Origin: Histoplasma ohiense
Lineage: Eukaryota; Ascomycota; Eurotiomycetes; Onygenales; Ajellomycetaceae
Length of the DNA stretch: 64,000 nt
Assembly (NCBI GenBank): GCA_017607445.1
Contig: JAEVHH010000006.1
Location: 806,001 to 870,000 of the forward strand
Direction: 5' to 3'
The translations under genes were made by a program, and so were the position numbers. Positions 22,405 through 34,697 of this stretch are shown one piece after another. The notes below the pieces were generated by a model, which saw nothing but the letters and a program-made list of their open reading frames with translations, did no database searches and was not told the origin of the DNA. Numbering within the stretch: the stretch's first letter is position 1; each line of letters opens with the position of its first letter.

Positions 22405-23666
22405 ATGGATCAGACACAACAAGGTAGAGGCCATCATGGTCGAGCAGAACCAGAGTATGACATCAGGAATGGGGGTCATTACGGTTCGTAACCCCAGTTG
22501 TTTTTATCCCATCCGGCGTTCTTTGGATCAAAAGATCATTGTGAGGGATTGTTCCTATAATACGTGATGCTTGTATCTATTTTATTGTGGTAATTAACAG
22601 CTGTGTAACACCTCTGCAGGAGCCAGCGCTGCGGTATGGTTGATATGTTTCCTTCTTTCAAATTAATTCAAAGGACAAACAACAGCGCCATTGTTTTCCA
22701 TCCATGCATCCATCCCTGATACTGTCCAACCTATAGGCTACTTGGCTTTGACCAATCTGCTTACTTTGCGCTTTTCCAAACAATTAGCTCTCCGCTCAAG
22801 GATATGCCCCAGTACCCGAACTATACACAGGATCATGGGCAAACGTAAGTGGGATCCCGATTTGTTTCAGACCGACCATCCATTATTTGTCCATCAAACC
22901 GGAAGCATTCGTTTGGCTAACATAAATTGTACCCTTTACTTTCTTTCTTTTTATTTTGCAGGTCAGCCAAGGTCTCCAAGGAAATTCGCGCGATATCCTC
23001 ACTACATACTGGCAGCATACGATTAACCACCTTGAGTCCGACAACCATGACTACAAAATCCACCAGTTGCCCCTGGCCCGGATAAAGAAAGTAATGAAAG
23101 CAGACCCGGAAGTGAAGATGATCTCAGCCGAAGCCCCGATCCTATTCGCCAAGGGATGCGACATCTTCATAACGGAATTGACCATGCGTGCCTGGATACA
23201 TGCAGAGGACAACAAACGACGAACCCTCCAGCGATCAGACATTGCCGCCGCCCTCTCTAAATCAGACATGTTCGATTTCCTCATCGACATCGTTCCGCGC
23301 GAGGAGGCTACACCCCACGCCAAACGGTCCGCGCAGACTGCTCCCACAGCACCCACAGTTCCTCCCCCACCCAACGCACCCAGCCAACTCCCTCCACAAT
23401 CTCAGCCAGGCGTCCAGCACCCGCAACACCATATGGGCCCGCCTGACTATGGCTCCCTTGGTCAACATCCCATGGGCCAGGAGCAGGATTATCGCCAGCA
23501 GCAGATGTATGGGGGAGCAGTCCAATCGGACCCAGGATATGGCCAGCCGCAACCGCAAATGTTTGAGAACATGTATGCGCCATACCCGCATATGCCTCCG
23601 CAGCAGGTCCGTACACCCTGTCGCTCTATTTCTCACACCAATGATTCTATTTCTCTATTTCCTTGA
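22405..23666 (+). CDS. HAP5: CCAAT-binding factor subunit HAP5/NF-YC
   Basis: Histone-fold subunit of the heterotrimeric CCAAT-binding complex. A short first exon (MDQTQQGRGHHGRAEPEYDI) is followed by small exons (GASAA, then DHG) and a large one. The large exon starts VSQGLQGNSRDILTTYWQ, just N-terminal to the fold where fungal Hap5 proteins contact the Hap4-like regulator. The NF-YC histone fold is intact: LPLARIKKVMKADPEVKMIS, EAPILFAKGCDIFITELTMR, AWIHAEDNKRRTLQRSDIAA and FDFLIDIVPRE. The tail is rich in Q, P and G (QQQMYGG, YPHMPPQQ). The end is uncertain: reading on gives a stop at 23664-23666. Use of a GTCCGT donor after PPQQ, with acceptor near 23671, would instead stop at 23714. Confidence 0.93.
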
Positions 23667-24564
23667 CAAAAGTCGAGCGATGTGCTAACACGAAATACAA
23701 CATACGTAATATAGTGAGTCCCATAAGTTTCCCGAGAGTTCCTCTCTTATTTTCTTATTTCCTTTTTGAAATTATTGATTATAAATACAAAAGGGGTTTG
23801 GCGGAAGTAATTTCACAAATCCAATAAAAATATATAATTTAACAATAAATCCCCCCACACCCGCGTTAAAAAACGCAACGATTAACTAATTCATACCCAA
23901 TACTTGACACATGGCGATATGTCTCAGGAGTTTCTCTTCTCTCTTTTCTTTTCTCTCTTTTTTCTTTTATTACTTTTCGCTGACGAATGGGTAGCGAAAG
24001 AAGCGACGGGTATGAGTATGGAAAGCAGGGGAGCGCAGAGGGTACATATTTATATATATATACAATGACTTTTTGCTTTCTTTTCTTTCAATTTGTGGTT
24101 TTTGATCCTGTATCGCTTTTTTCAATGTCATACACGGAGCATATAATGTTCTTTCGGGTTTCGTGATATTGCTCGTTCATGGGCAGGCTGCTTAGAGATA
24201 TAGAGAGGGAGAGCACGCACATGTGTGGGTGGATTTGTGCTTCTCGAATAATAGAAGACCAGCATTGAGGATTTTTTTTAACCTCCGTCGCTTCATTGGC
24301 GTCGGCATGGTTCTTTGCTATTGGAGGCTCAAATAAATGACAAATAAAGAAATAATGGTATTACACTGCTAGTATGTAGGGCAAGCATCATAGGAAACGC
24401 TTCCAAGGTTAGGTCGTTGACGTGCGCACATGCCCGTCCTCCTCATCAAAACCAGGACAAAGCACGCCGCCTCCTATACCCGACTGCGTACTCATTCCCC
24501 CATCCCAGCCATTAACGGGGAATTCCACTTCTGCCATGGAATAACCAAATAACAGAGTTACTTC
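23667..24564. other. Convergent intergenic region HAP5/SEC15
   Basis: 3' regions of two convergent genes. AT-rich patches (23800-23850), a TTCTCTCTTTTC run near 23935-23970 and a short TA repeat near 24053 were noticed. No gene is supported. Confidence 0.5.
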
Positions 24565-27500
24565 TTACTTCATGCCAAACCTGGTCGACAGCGCACTGAA
24601 CTTATCCTGCCTCTGCGGACTCTGTACCGCTGCAACAAGCCTAAACGAGAAGGAAAATACGACGGAAAACATGTTCGTTAGCCCTTCCCGTCTACTATTA
24701 TACCTCTCTGATAGCTCCCCTCCTTCACCTCATTCTATTAAAAAAAAAAAAAAGAAAGAAAGAAAAAATCATATGGGAAAAAGAAAAGAGGAGAAGCAAA
24801 AGAAAAGCAAATCGGAGGGGGAAGAAACATACTTCTCTAACAAAATGGGCCCATTCATCGCATCAACACGGCCATACTTTTTATTCCTCGTCGAGATGTC
24901 ATAGAACTCATCCGTGTTTTCGGCCTGCAGGAGCTGGACGGTCTGCTGGAGCTCGTCGAGGTTCTCGCGCAGGATGGGCACGCCGAGGCTGTCGACGAAT
25001 TGGGTCAAGTAGTCGACATCCCGCGCGAGGGCGGCGACGCCGTTGGGGTTAATATTTTTCACGTCGGGCGACAGGGGGAGGGCCTTGCGTAAGAAAGAAG
25101 GAAAATATAAGTCATCGTCAATATAGGTTTATATACGTTTAGGAGGGAGCTTGTGTGGTGGTAGCAATTATAATGACAATAATCGTCAAAAAATAAAGAA
25201 AAGAGCATAACATACCAACACCATATTCGCCGCGTGGCTCAACGCATCGAAATATATCAACTCCTTAATCTCCGTCGGCAAACCCAACAACGTCGAGTTC
25301 ATAATGTTCGACAAAAACCTCGTCAACGTCTGCATGTAGTTACTGGGCTCCCGCTGCGGCACGGGCGACATCCAGTCATACTCCGCCGTCTCGATCAAGT
25401 CGTCTATCTTCGAATTCACGACCTCGAAGATCCGCTTTTCGGCGGCTTTCTTGTTGCTGCGGAACTTGTCCGTTGCGTTTAGCGTTATGGCGGCACCTGC
25501 ACAGCTGGAGTTGGGCGACCGTGCAGCGGCTAAGAGGAGTTCCAGTTCCTGGCAGGCTACCTCGAAGTGCTCGAGGTTTATGAGGATTTGAACGATTTGG
25601 CCGAGGTATTGTGAACCGAGGCGTTCGACGAGGGTTTCGCAGACTTTATCCGAGAGGAGCGAGTCGAGGGACTTTTTTTTTGTGTGTGTGTGCGTGTGTT
25701 ATAGATGTGTTAGTACGAAAACATAAGTATACAGGAGATCGTGGAGCTGGGTATATGTACCTCTCTCAAAGTCTCATCGATCATGCTTGGGTGTTGGAAA
25801 TCGTCGTTGGAGAAGAAATAGAACTGGTTTAGGAAGTTTCGGATATCGATGCAACATAGCGGATACATTTGAGAGAATGGTAAAACGCATGGGAATCTGA
25901 GAGACAGTTAACCGTGGCCACTGGTGATAACACACACATATATTTGCGTGGTAGGTGGGTCTTACGTCTGTTGCTCGCGCGATTTCTCAGGATTATACCA
26001 GCTGACATTGAGGACTTTGTCATACTCCTCGATGTTTTGAATTGGCATCGGCATGTAGTCATCGGTTGAAACAATCTTTGCAGAGGTCATTAGTTTACTG
26101 AATTTTTCCCTCGGGTAAAAGTTCATATCCACCCAGTGGCATACCTCCTGGAAGTCGTCGCTGAATCTCCTCTTGAGAAGTTCAGCATATTTCTCAAACA
26201 GGTTTATGAGAAAGTTATCAAACACGCCGACGGGGAAGCCCCAGGTCTGTTTGAGACAAAAAAAGATGAAAAGTCAGTCAGCATTTACATGTATATTTTA
26301 CATGCGTGCGAGATATTGCATAGCTCACATCCATGGCTTGCATGAACAAAACGACTAAGTTCTTAATTTTCAAGATATTTTCGGCATTGTCGACGGTATG
26401 AAGTGCTTTTGAAATCAAAGCAACAGCACCCTGACACATTGAGTCCCAAAGTTCATCCACCTATATAAATTGAACAAAAGAAACAAAAAAAAAAATGTTA
26501 GCGGGCTCCCTAAAAGATCACATCGAGTAGAAAAATTATCACAAAATTATCCCACTTACTTCAACAGGAGATCTGAGATTGGGAATCTTTTTCATAGTTG
26601 ACCGCTCAACAATGGCAAACCCCGCAATCTCCTCTAAAAGCATATGCAAACTCGCACCATCCTCCTCAACGACAGAAATCGAGGGCGGCAGAATCAGCTC
26701 CTTCTGCCTCCTCCTCGTCATCGCATACTCAACGCGAAACTTATCCATCTGCCCCAGCGACTGATGGATATGCAGACACTCAAACAGCGGCGTGAAATCC
26801 ACCTGCAGGTCATCGTTCTGCAGCAGATCAAACTCCTCATGCTCATCCGAGACCAGCTCGATGGCCGAATTCAGTCGAAACTGGCGGAAATAGGGGTTGA
26901 GCTCCGCGCGCTCCTTCAGCCGCGTCTTGCGCAGGTCGGTATGGTACAACGCAATCTCCCCCAGATACTGCGACATTTCCCGGATGCGGTACAGCCACGT
27001 ATTCAGGTCCGCCATGACGGCCTCCGCAATCGCCTTCTGTGTGGCCGGCACGGAGCGCTGGATCATCTCAGCGATTTTATACTGCGTGACATCGCGCAGG
27101 TGGACGTTTTGCAACTCGTCAAGAGCGCGCAGGGCGGCGTAGTGGTTCTTCTTGGCCAGCAGGTCATTGACGTGATTTGCCAGGCGTAGCACCTCCAGGC
27201 AATCCTGCAAGGCGCGCGAGGTCTCATCGATGTTCTGCCGATGGCTGCGCGATTCCACGAGGGCCTTCTTCTGTTCCGCCAGCCGCTCCGTGCTGGCCTG
27301 TATGGATTGGTTGAGGTCTAGGATCTCGGAAGTCAAGCTGACGGTGCCTTCGCGGACGCGGAGGAGTTGGTTCACGGAAGCGACGAACTCCTGGTGGTTG
27401 GAGTTGCAGGCTTTCTCGATAGCCAATTCACGGTCGCTGGCGAATCTGGAGAGGGACTGGAGGAGCTGGGAGGTTTTGTTTCCGCGGCTGTATTCGCGGA

Positions 27501-27677
27501 TTGAGGGGATGAGTTGGTCCAGGTAGTCGGTGTCTGAGGGGGAGATCACGATCTACGTATGTAATTATTTATTGAGCATGTAATTAGGGGATGCTGGTTT
27601 GTACATAGGTATGGACTTTTACGGACCTGGTTGAGAATATCAGAGGGGTCTCTATGCGAGGGGATTGCGCCAGGCAT
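24565..27677 (-). CDS. SEC15: Exocyst complex component Sec15
   Basis: Subunit of the octameric exocyst that binds the Rab Sec4 on secretory vesicles and tethers them at sites of polarised growth. The first exon (start 27675-27677, MPGAIPSHRDPSDILNQ) joins the long exon at 26570-27550. That exon opens with SPSDTDYLDQLIPSIREYSR and NKTSQLLQSLSRFASDRE, then a predicted coiled coil (SLTSEILDLNQSIQASTERL, AEQKKALVESRSHRQNIDE), the classic Sec15 N-terminus. Further exons on the minus strand are near 26278-26460, 25962-26240, 25500-25860, 25186-25490 and 24830-25070 (DYLTQFVDSLGVPILRENLD). The last exon ends SALSTRFGMK with a stop at 24565-24567. Overall length and order of blocks fit Sec15; middle junctions were not all fixed. 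Confidence 0.93.
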
Positions 27678-29613
27678 GGCTACGGGAAACGCCGCGGGAA
27701 TAGCTGCAGAGGCCGGAGGTTTAATTGGGTATCAAGAAGGGGGGGTTATCGTGATAGTTTGAAATTTGAAAGAGGGAGAAATCCCAGTGGTCATTGAGTC
27801 ATAACAAAAACAAACAAGCAAAGTAATTGACAACAGACTAACAAAAATGGGGTATCCCAGTGCTTTTGTCCAACGTAGTAGTAGTGGAAGTATCCGTAAC
27901 TATATCCAGTTTTCAAGATACAACGAGGTGGACCCAGCTGGGCGGTGAGGGTCGAGACAGCAAAAAAGGCGGCAGAAAAACCACGCTATGGATACCCTAT
28001 ATATATCCATGGATATTGGGGATATTGGATGCTTGTGGACTCCTTTGCTAACGAACTATTCGCTTTCTCTCCCTTTTGACCCTTTTGACTTCAACTTGGT
28101 GATCCGTCTAGCTAGTTTAGTTGTACCATCAATAGCCAAAGATGAAAGATGTTGATACCTGGATGCCAGGATGCTGGTGTCAGTATTCTCGGATTGTTGT
28201 CCATTTTCAATATATGGCTGGCTGTCTGTTCTTTCAGAAGCTCCCCTGGAGATTTTATATCAATCCTAGTAGTACTTGTTCTTTAGTACTCCATGCTTTC
28301 TATATGACAGGGCCTCTGGCTGTGAAACAATTCAAAGATGAGCTGGGGGGATATAGGGATCCATCCCCTGAAGTGCTGAAATGAAAATGCCTTTTTTCAG
28401 TCTTCTCCCCTTCTGCCAATATCACCAGAGACCGCCTTTTCTGTGAGTGATTGTTGTATGTTCAAATGTACATATATAATTGTGTGAATCCTCTGATACC
28501 CTGATACTCCTTTTTCTGTTCTGTGAAGAAGAGAGTGTGAACTGTGAGAAAGAGCATGCTATCCAGACAAACATCCACAGTTCATATATATATTCCATAT
28601 TCACCGCATCTCCACTGTATTCACATCTTGTCTGCTCCTCTCTGCTCCCAACCCCGCTCTTCATCATGCTGCACTCTCTTCTCTTCCTCTCTCTTCAGTG
28701 CTCATCTTCTTCTCCATTTTCCTCTTTTGTCCTCTTCTGCTGTCCCAAGGCTGGCTCTATATATCCTCACCCCCTTTTTTGGTCTTTCACTAGGCTGGTC
28801 TGAGGAGATGAGGAGCTGCCTCTTTGCCTCTGCACCTCATCACTTCTTGTATCTGCCATTGTTCACCGTGTTCTCTCCCGCCGCCAGCTCTCCCTTCCAG
28901 CCTCCTTCCAGCCTGCTTCCCCGCACTGCTTGCGTCTTGCTCATTCACTGTTCCTTTTCCCCCTCTCTTCCTCCATCTTCCGCTTCCTTTGCCTGTCCCT
29001 CTGCTTCTCCCCCTTCCCAGCCCTCCTATTTTTCTTTGCCCACGCTCACTCTCTTCTATCCTCTCTTTTGTTCTCACTGATCCGTTGCTCATCTCGTTCC
29101 TCCCGGTTTCTATATAGCTTAGCCGATATATCATAGGTATATATCTTTTCCATCTACACGCTTTTATCCTCGTATATCCTTCCATCCATTTCTTCCAACG
29201 CCAACAGCGACGACAACAACAACAACGACAACAACAACCTCCTGCTTTGCTGGCTGCCCAGTATTATTCTCTTCAACCACTGCTTTTTCGCTCGTTTGCC
29301 CCTTTAGGTGCGTTTGCTCGCCGTATCTCAGTTTCTCGCCCAATGCTATCCATTCGCTTCCATCTCAACTTCTTCATCGTAGCCATCCACTTCTTCTTCT
29401 TCTTCTTCTTCTGACCAGATTTCTCTTGATAGATAACAAAAAAAGAAAGAGTAAAAGAAAAAGAAAAAAAAAAAAAAAAAAAAAAACCCAAACCCCTGCA
29501 CTTCCAACAAGCAAACAAGCAAGAAAGCAAGAAAACAAAGTCCCCTAATCATACCAACATCGTCTTTTATCCCTTTTGCCCCTTATTGATCAAATTCCCT
29601 TCCACAAGCAAGA
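27678..29613. promoter_or_regulatory. Long divergent intergenic region and CT-rich leader of the Mei2-like gene
   Basis: About 1.9 kb between SEC15 (-) and the Mei2-like gene (+). 28600-29120 is strikingly pyrimidine-rich on the plus strand and produces long Ser/Leu/Pro frames in several registers with no protein character. Near 29200-29240 there is a CAA/CGA triplet run, at 29390-29413 a TTC run, and at 29467-29487 an A-run of about 20 nt. This fits a long 5' leader and promoter. No gene is supported. Confidence 0.55.
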
Positions 29614-32600
29614 ATGAGAGGCAACGGAACTTCTGCTGTTGCAAGCAGCCCTCACTCCTCAGACGAGGCAGCCTCACGCAACGGCTCCCCCGAGACAAAA
29701 CTCACTGCTTTCTCTCCGGAAGACCTCCGTCTGAAATCCCGCTTCGAGTCCGGAAGGGCCTTTTGTGGTCCTCTTGACGGCAATCAACGCCCCTTCTTTT
29801 CCATGTAAGTTAAGTTCTGATATATCATATAATACTGTCTCGCTCCCTGGGCACTAAAAGGTAACCCATTTTATCTAACTCGCACCTTGCTTAGCAACAA
29901 TGGAGTGGGCCATCACCAGGGTCAAGATCCCTTCTTGTCCACCCCGTCTTCTGCTGGTCGCGCTCAGCTGTCGCCAACGGCCACCAGTTTCACCCCGTCT
30001 GGGTTTAACATTAATCCATTTGGATTTTCTCCCCGCTCAGCCTTCCCTGGAGATCATCATCATCATCAGCACCAGTCAATGCTGCCTAACATGGGCTACT
30101 TGGCTGCCACCTCAGAGCCTGATGCGCCTCATGATGCCAGCAATGTCTTTGGGACGCGCTCAACTCAATGCCTCTCGAGCTTTGGCCCCATCGGGAAAGC
30201 AAAACTGGTGAAAACCCCACTTCCTATGATGTTTGCGCACCTGGGGAAATTTGATAGCGAAAACCGCAACCGCGCCTTTGCCATCGAGCGTGTCCCAGCA
30301 AATCTCCCCTATCTCACTCTTGCCGAGGTTTTCAACGTAAGTACAAAGGTCCTTGGATATCCGGCGATCGCTGTGTATCGGTAGTAGCTGACCTCGATTC
30401 TCCTGATAGCGTCGTGAATTTGGGACTCTCAAGGGCCCTGTGTTCACAGAACTTAACTCCACGGGGACCATCTACGTAGGCTTCACTGACATTCGTGATG
30501 CCAAAAATGCTTCTGAAAAAGTTGGGCGTCTTCATCCAGAATGGCGCGTCCGCTTTTTAACAGCAAGGGAGTATGCCCAGAAGTTCGACCCAACCAACTC
30601 TGATCTAGTTTCCGATTTCGAAGGTCAAGTTTTTGCCTCTGTTTTCTATGACAGCTCTAACCCCGCATTGGATGCGCGTGTTGTGTCGCACTCGTTCAAG
30701 GATCTCTTGGAAACTTTTGGCGACATCAAGGCTTTCCATGGCCTGCCAAGTACTCAAGGAAATGTTGACGAGTTTTTGATCGAATTCTTCGATACCCGTG
30801 CTGCCGATAATGTCGTTTCGACTTTGAACGGCACATCAGTCGATGTATGTATTTCCCTTCCAATAGCACTGACAAATACTGTCTGCTAAGATGTCATTCA
30901 TCAGGAATGCGTTCTGGAGCTTAAACTCCACAAACCAGACATAGCAGAGCCACAAACGCCTCGCCATGGGTCTTTCGAATCCAAAGATTTCTTCACCTCT
31001 TCTGACCTGGTGCACAGACGACCATATAGTCGTCGATCTACGACTCAAATGTCTCCTAGTCCATACCATGAACTTAGCCCTACTGGCCGCTCTATCATTC
31101 CCATTGATGATCACGCAGCAGCCATGGGTTGGATGCCAAAGGGCGACGACAACTTCGGCTTCCGTCCTCGTCATGAGCTTAACCGCCATGGCGATCCTCG
31201 CTCTAACAACCAGAACTTCGTTGATATCGAACGGATCCGCTGTGGTGTCGACGTCCGTACGACGGTCAGTTTCGGCTTGCCTCTCTCCCCTCTTGGCCAT
31301 TGCTGACGTTCATCACTAGATTATGCTTCGCAACATTCCAAACAAAATTGATCAGGTATATACAGCTTCCATACCCTCGTTTGTCTCAGGTTCCGGCGTG
31401 TATTAACATATTGTTTCCAGGCGATGCTCAAGGATATCGTCGACGAAACCAGCCACGGTAAATACGATTTCATGTATTTGCGTATTGGTAAGTTTTCGCC
31501 TGTCGATTTCGGGCTGTATTACTAGTACTAACAATGATCTCTCAGATTTCGCAAACAACTGCAAGTTAGTTACCAACCAACATAGATGCCTTCCCCATAA
31601 TTGTAAGGCTTTCATTCTGATGCGCAGTTTCGCAGTGTCGGTTACGCGTTCATCAATTTCGAAGATGTGAGTATCTCGCCTACACAGACAAGTTTTTTTT
31701 TTTGAATCGTATTTGTACTAACGCTCTATCATTAGCCAATTGATATCATTGACGTATGGCCCTGTCTTCCCTTCTCTCACTATGCTCACATAAACAGGCA
31801 CTTACACTACCCCCCCCTTTCTAGTTCGCGAAAGCCCGTGCAGGTCACACATGGTAGGCTTTAATCCACAACTTGGATCCGAGCAAAGACAACTATGCTA
31901 ACCATTCAAAAAGGAACTGCTTCAACAGTGACAAGGTTGCGGAAATATCTTATGCCAGTAAGTTGAAAAATATTTTCCACATTTTTCCCTTGTATCTTTC
32001 GTTGTTTTTGTTTGTCGTTTGTCTCAGGCTCTAGGCATACTAACATTGTCACCCTCTAGCCATTCAAGGAAAGGACTGCCTTGTCCAGAAATTCCGCAAT
32101 AGCTCCGTAATGCTAGAGCATCCTTCCTTCCGCCCAAAGGTAGGGATGCCCCTGGAAGCTTCTCATATAACAAAATGAAAGACGCAGACTCTGACGCCAC
32201 TCAGATTTTCCACACAGGCAGCGGCCCGCTGGCTGGTAGCGAGGACCGTTTCCCTGGGCCGGACAACCCTTCAAAAATGCGCCGCAGCGTCGAGAACGCA
32301 GAGCATGTTGGTATGGCTTATTTTCCTCTTTTTATTTCCTTACTTCTTTCCCTCCTAGGATATCCCTCCCTCCTCCCCGAATCAACAGAGACAAAAAGTA
32401 GTCTTTACACTAACACCAATAAAACACCAGGTCTCTTCGCCCCTCGTGTCGGACAGCAATATCGCGACGAGCAACGTCGTCGTCGCTCTCAATTTGACCG
32501 CGGGACTACTGCCGCTGAGCGAGAGGCATATTTCGTTCGCTCTTCCAGCTCTTTCACGACCAGACGCGGTGCGTTGAATGGAAACGGGAGCGGAAACGGA

Positions 32601-32696
32601 AACCTGAGCTGTGGCATGATGCTGCCGGTGATGATGTCCCCGTGTTACGAAGGCCCTGTTTCTGGTGCTGATGGTGATGCCGGGCCAAGGTCTTGA
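29614..32696 (+). CDS. Mei2-like RNA-binding protein
   Basis: Three-RRM protein of the Mei2 family, which in fission yeast commits cells to meiosis by binding RNA. Exon 1 codes MRGNGTSAVASSPHSSDEAA and ends near DGNQRPFFSM. RRM1 and RRM2 lie about 30230-30850 (FAIERVPANLPYLTLAEVF, STGTIYVGFTDIRDA, SFKDLLETFGDIKAFHGLPS). The diagnostic C-terminal RRM3 is split over several very small exons at 31319-32130: TTIMLRNIPNKIDQ, AMLKDIVDETSHGKYDFMYL, DFANNCN, VGYAFINFED, PIDIID, FAKARAGHT, and WNCFNSDKVAEISYATIQGK. Two exons of under 30 nt are implied near 31543 and 31826. The tail (LFAPRVGQQYRDEQRRRRSQ) ends at 32694-32696. The biological role in this fungus is inferred from the family only. Confidence 0.92.
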
Positions 32697-34494
32697 GAAA
32701 AAAAAGAGGACGTGTGGTTGATTTTGCATGTTTTTATGTGCATGTGTGCGTGTGTGGATTGAGTGGGAAGCTAATGGAAAGGAAAGTAACTGTTTTCGTT
32801 TAAATATTCGTTCCCTTTTTCGTCTGCTTTTTGTCCTTGACTGGATTCCGATAATATCTCCCCCTCACTCACCATCCCAAAACCTGTAGGGTGTGTTGTC
32901 TGGATTTACGTTGTGTATGGCTGGTCGATCAATAATTCAGTTCTTCTTCTTCCCCTATGTCCTTTATGTCATATTCGTACCCACTCTTCTCCCTCCCATC
33001 CTCCCTCACACTCCCATTTCTCCCGTTTTCTTGTGGTCAGAGCAGTTTTCGTGAGGTCCTTCCAAAATAACGGAGAAAGAAAAGCAGAGGAAGAGAAAAA
33101 GGAGAACAATGGAAGGCCAATCAGTCAATATTTCAACGACCGCCATTGGGATTTAAAAAAAAATCAAGCGGCAGAAATACCCCTTTTACCGGCTTTCCCT
33201 ACCGCGTTGTCGGTTGCCCATAATTCCGCTTGGGCACAAGCTCATCAACCCACGGACAAAGGTGCTTAGTTTGGCTTGATGAGTTTCTCAAGGGCGAAAG
33301 GTACTCGGGCGTTTGTTGTTGGGTTTATTGGTGCTGGAAAAGGAGCTGAGTTGAATTGGGCTTTCGCTTCCTTTTTTTTTTTTTTTTTTGCGTTTTCCCT
33401 CTCCATTTTACCCGCGCTCGCGCTCGCGCTCGCGTCCTCTCATGTGTTATTATTTATGTTCCTTTGTTCTACAAGTCCTGGGTTTAAGACGTCGTTTTTT
33501 TTTCTCGATCGGGTAATAACTAATTAATGTAACATGTTGCGTTGAAAAAGGGGCAGATAAGAAAGGAAGCGGAGAGGAGCTAGCTACCATATCTACCCCT
33601 GCCTTTTCACTAATTTTGACTTTGATATATTTTCTGTTATGTTGTCACCATATTCGTTCCCTTCCTTTCTTAGGTGATTGATATTTTTAGTCACTGTATG
33701 TATGTAATGCATGTAGGAATGTGTGTACTTTTAACTAATATAGGCTCATTTCATTATATCTGAAAAATCCGCTTTCTCTCCCTCACTGTCGAAGAACAAC
33801 ACCCTTTGGCTGTCAATCCCAGCATTCAGAGCCTTACTTGCACTAGGTCTTGTCTTACTTAGGTCCTTGCTAGGCCCAGGGTGCTCTAATCAGGTGGGTA
33901 TTATTTGTTCAGTTCCCCGGAATTTAGGGGTGCCTGGTGGTATCCTGCGGGTTTCTCCACCCCTAACTCCACCCCCGACCCCACCTTATCTATCCAGTAC
34001 TGATCTGACTTGATACGCCTGGGGGGGTTCTAGCCTCACAAGATCAGTGAGAATTAGCACCCAGATCAGCAACTCGGTTTGGGGGCCTTTTGACTTTGGG
34101 TTCAACGGCCGGCGCCGTCCGTAGTTCAATAACAGTGTTTCTACCTCTCTAATTCTTCCCTCTTCTCGAGACAATTTACCTTGTGTTCTTGGATGAAATG
34201 CCAGAAACCTTCTCGCCGACTTGTAATTGGAGCGTGAGGGTTTGCGTGGGACACAGTGAGGTCATGTCATGTGTGATTTCGTCAACAACCGGCTACAAGA
34301 TATGAAATTTCGTTCATTTTTTTTTTTTTTTATCTATCGGACATCATCGCCCGATCCGTTCCTTTGTAGGAAATCTTGAGTTGCGCTGGCTGCTGGCTCG
34401 AGACCTTGAATAATACGACGATGTCTACCAAAACAAGAGTAGAACAACCACATACGGCGGCCATAGGAAGTGGAAAACAGGGCTTCCCGTCCGC
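32697..34494. other. Gene-poor interval with low-complexity runs
   Basis: About 1.8 kb after the Mei2-like gene. It contains a T-run at about 33373-33389, a GCTCGC hexanucleotide run at 33413-33436 and a further T-run at 34316-34331. No supported gene; frames here are short and lack domains. Confidence 0.5.
33413..33436. repeat. GCTCGC-type hexanucleotide microsatellite
   Basis: Four adjacent CGCTCG steps, an alternating purine-poor, CpG-dense run. It is conspicuous because most intergenic DNA here is AT-rich. Confidence 0.8.
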
Positions 34495-34697
34495 TCAGTC
34501 GTACTTAAGCCACTTGCCAATCTCAGGGTCCTCGCATAGCGCCCGTTGGTGATCATACTTGCAGGAGAACTTGGATTCCAAGCTCTCCATGGCGTTTGAC
34601 AAAGTTTCGTACCCAGTTTTTACCAACTGTTGGTGGTGGGTTGGATTCTCGATTGGCAAGAAGAACATTGACAATTTCTCATACAGTTTCAATCTGG
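34495..34697 (-). CDS. Possible C-terminal exon of an unrecognised gene
   Basis: An acceptor-like CCCCCAG precedes an open run that codes KLYEKLSMFFLPIENPTHHQ and later ESKFSCKYDHQRALCEDPEI, and ends LKYD with a stop at 34495. It reads like real protein (mixed charge, amphipathic spacing) but is only about 65 residues. I could not find convincing upstream exons before about 35270. It may be the end of a small spliced gene or a relic. No family was recognised. Confidence 0.3.

Noticed and set aside
23262..23636. Minus-strand 124-codon frame opposite HAP5
   Set aside because: It overlaps the conserved NF-YC histone fold on the sense strand and has no family signature of its own.
28544..29185. 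Long overlapping frames of 131-178 codons on both strands
   Set aside because: They arise from the pyrimidine-rich leader (Ser/Leu/Pro on one strand, Gly/Glu/Arg on the other) and lack protein-like sequence.
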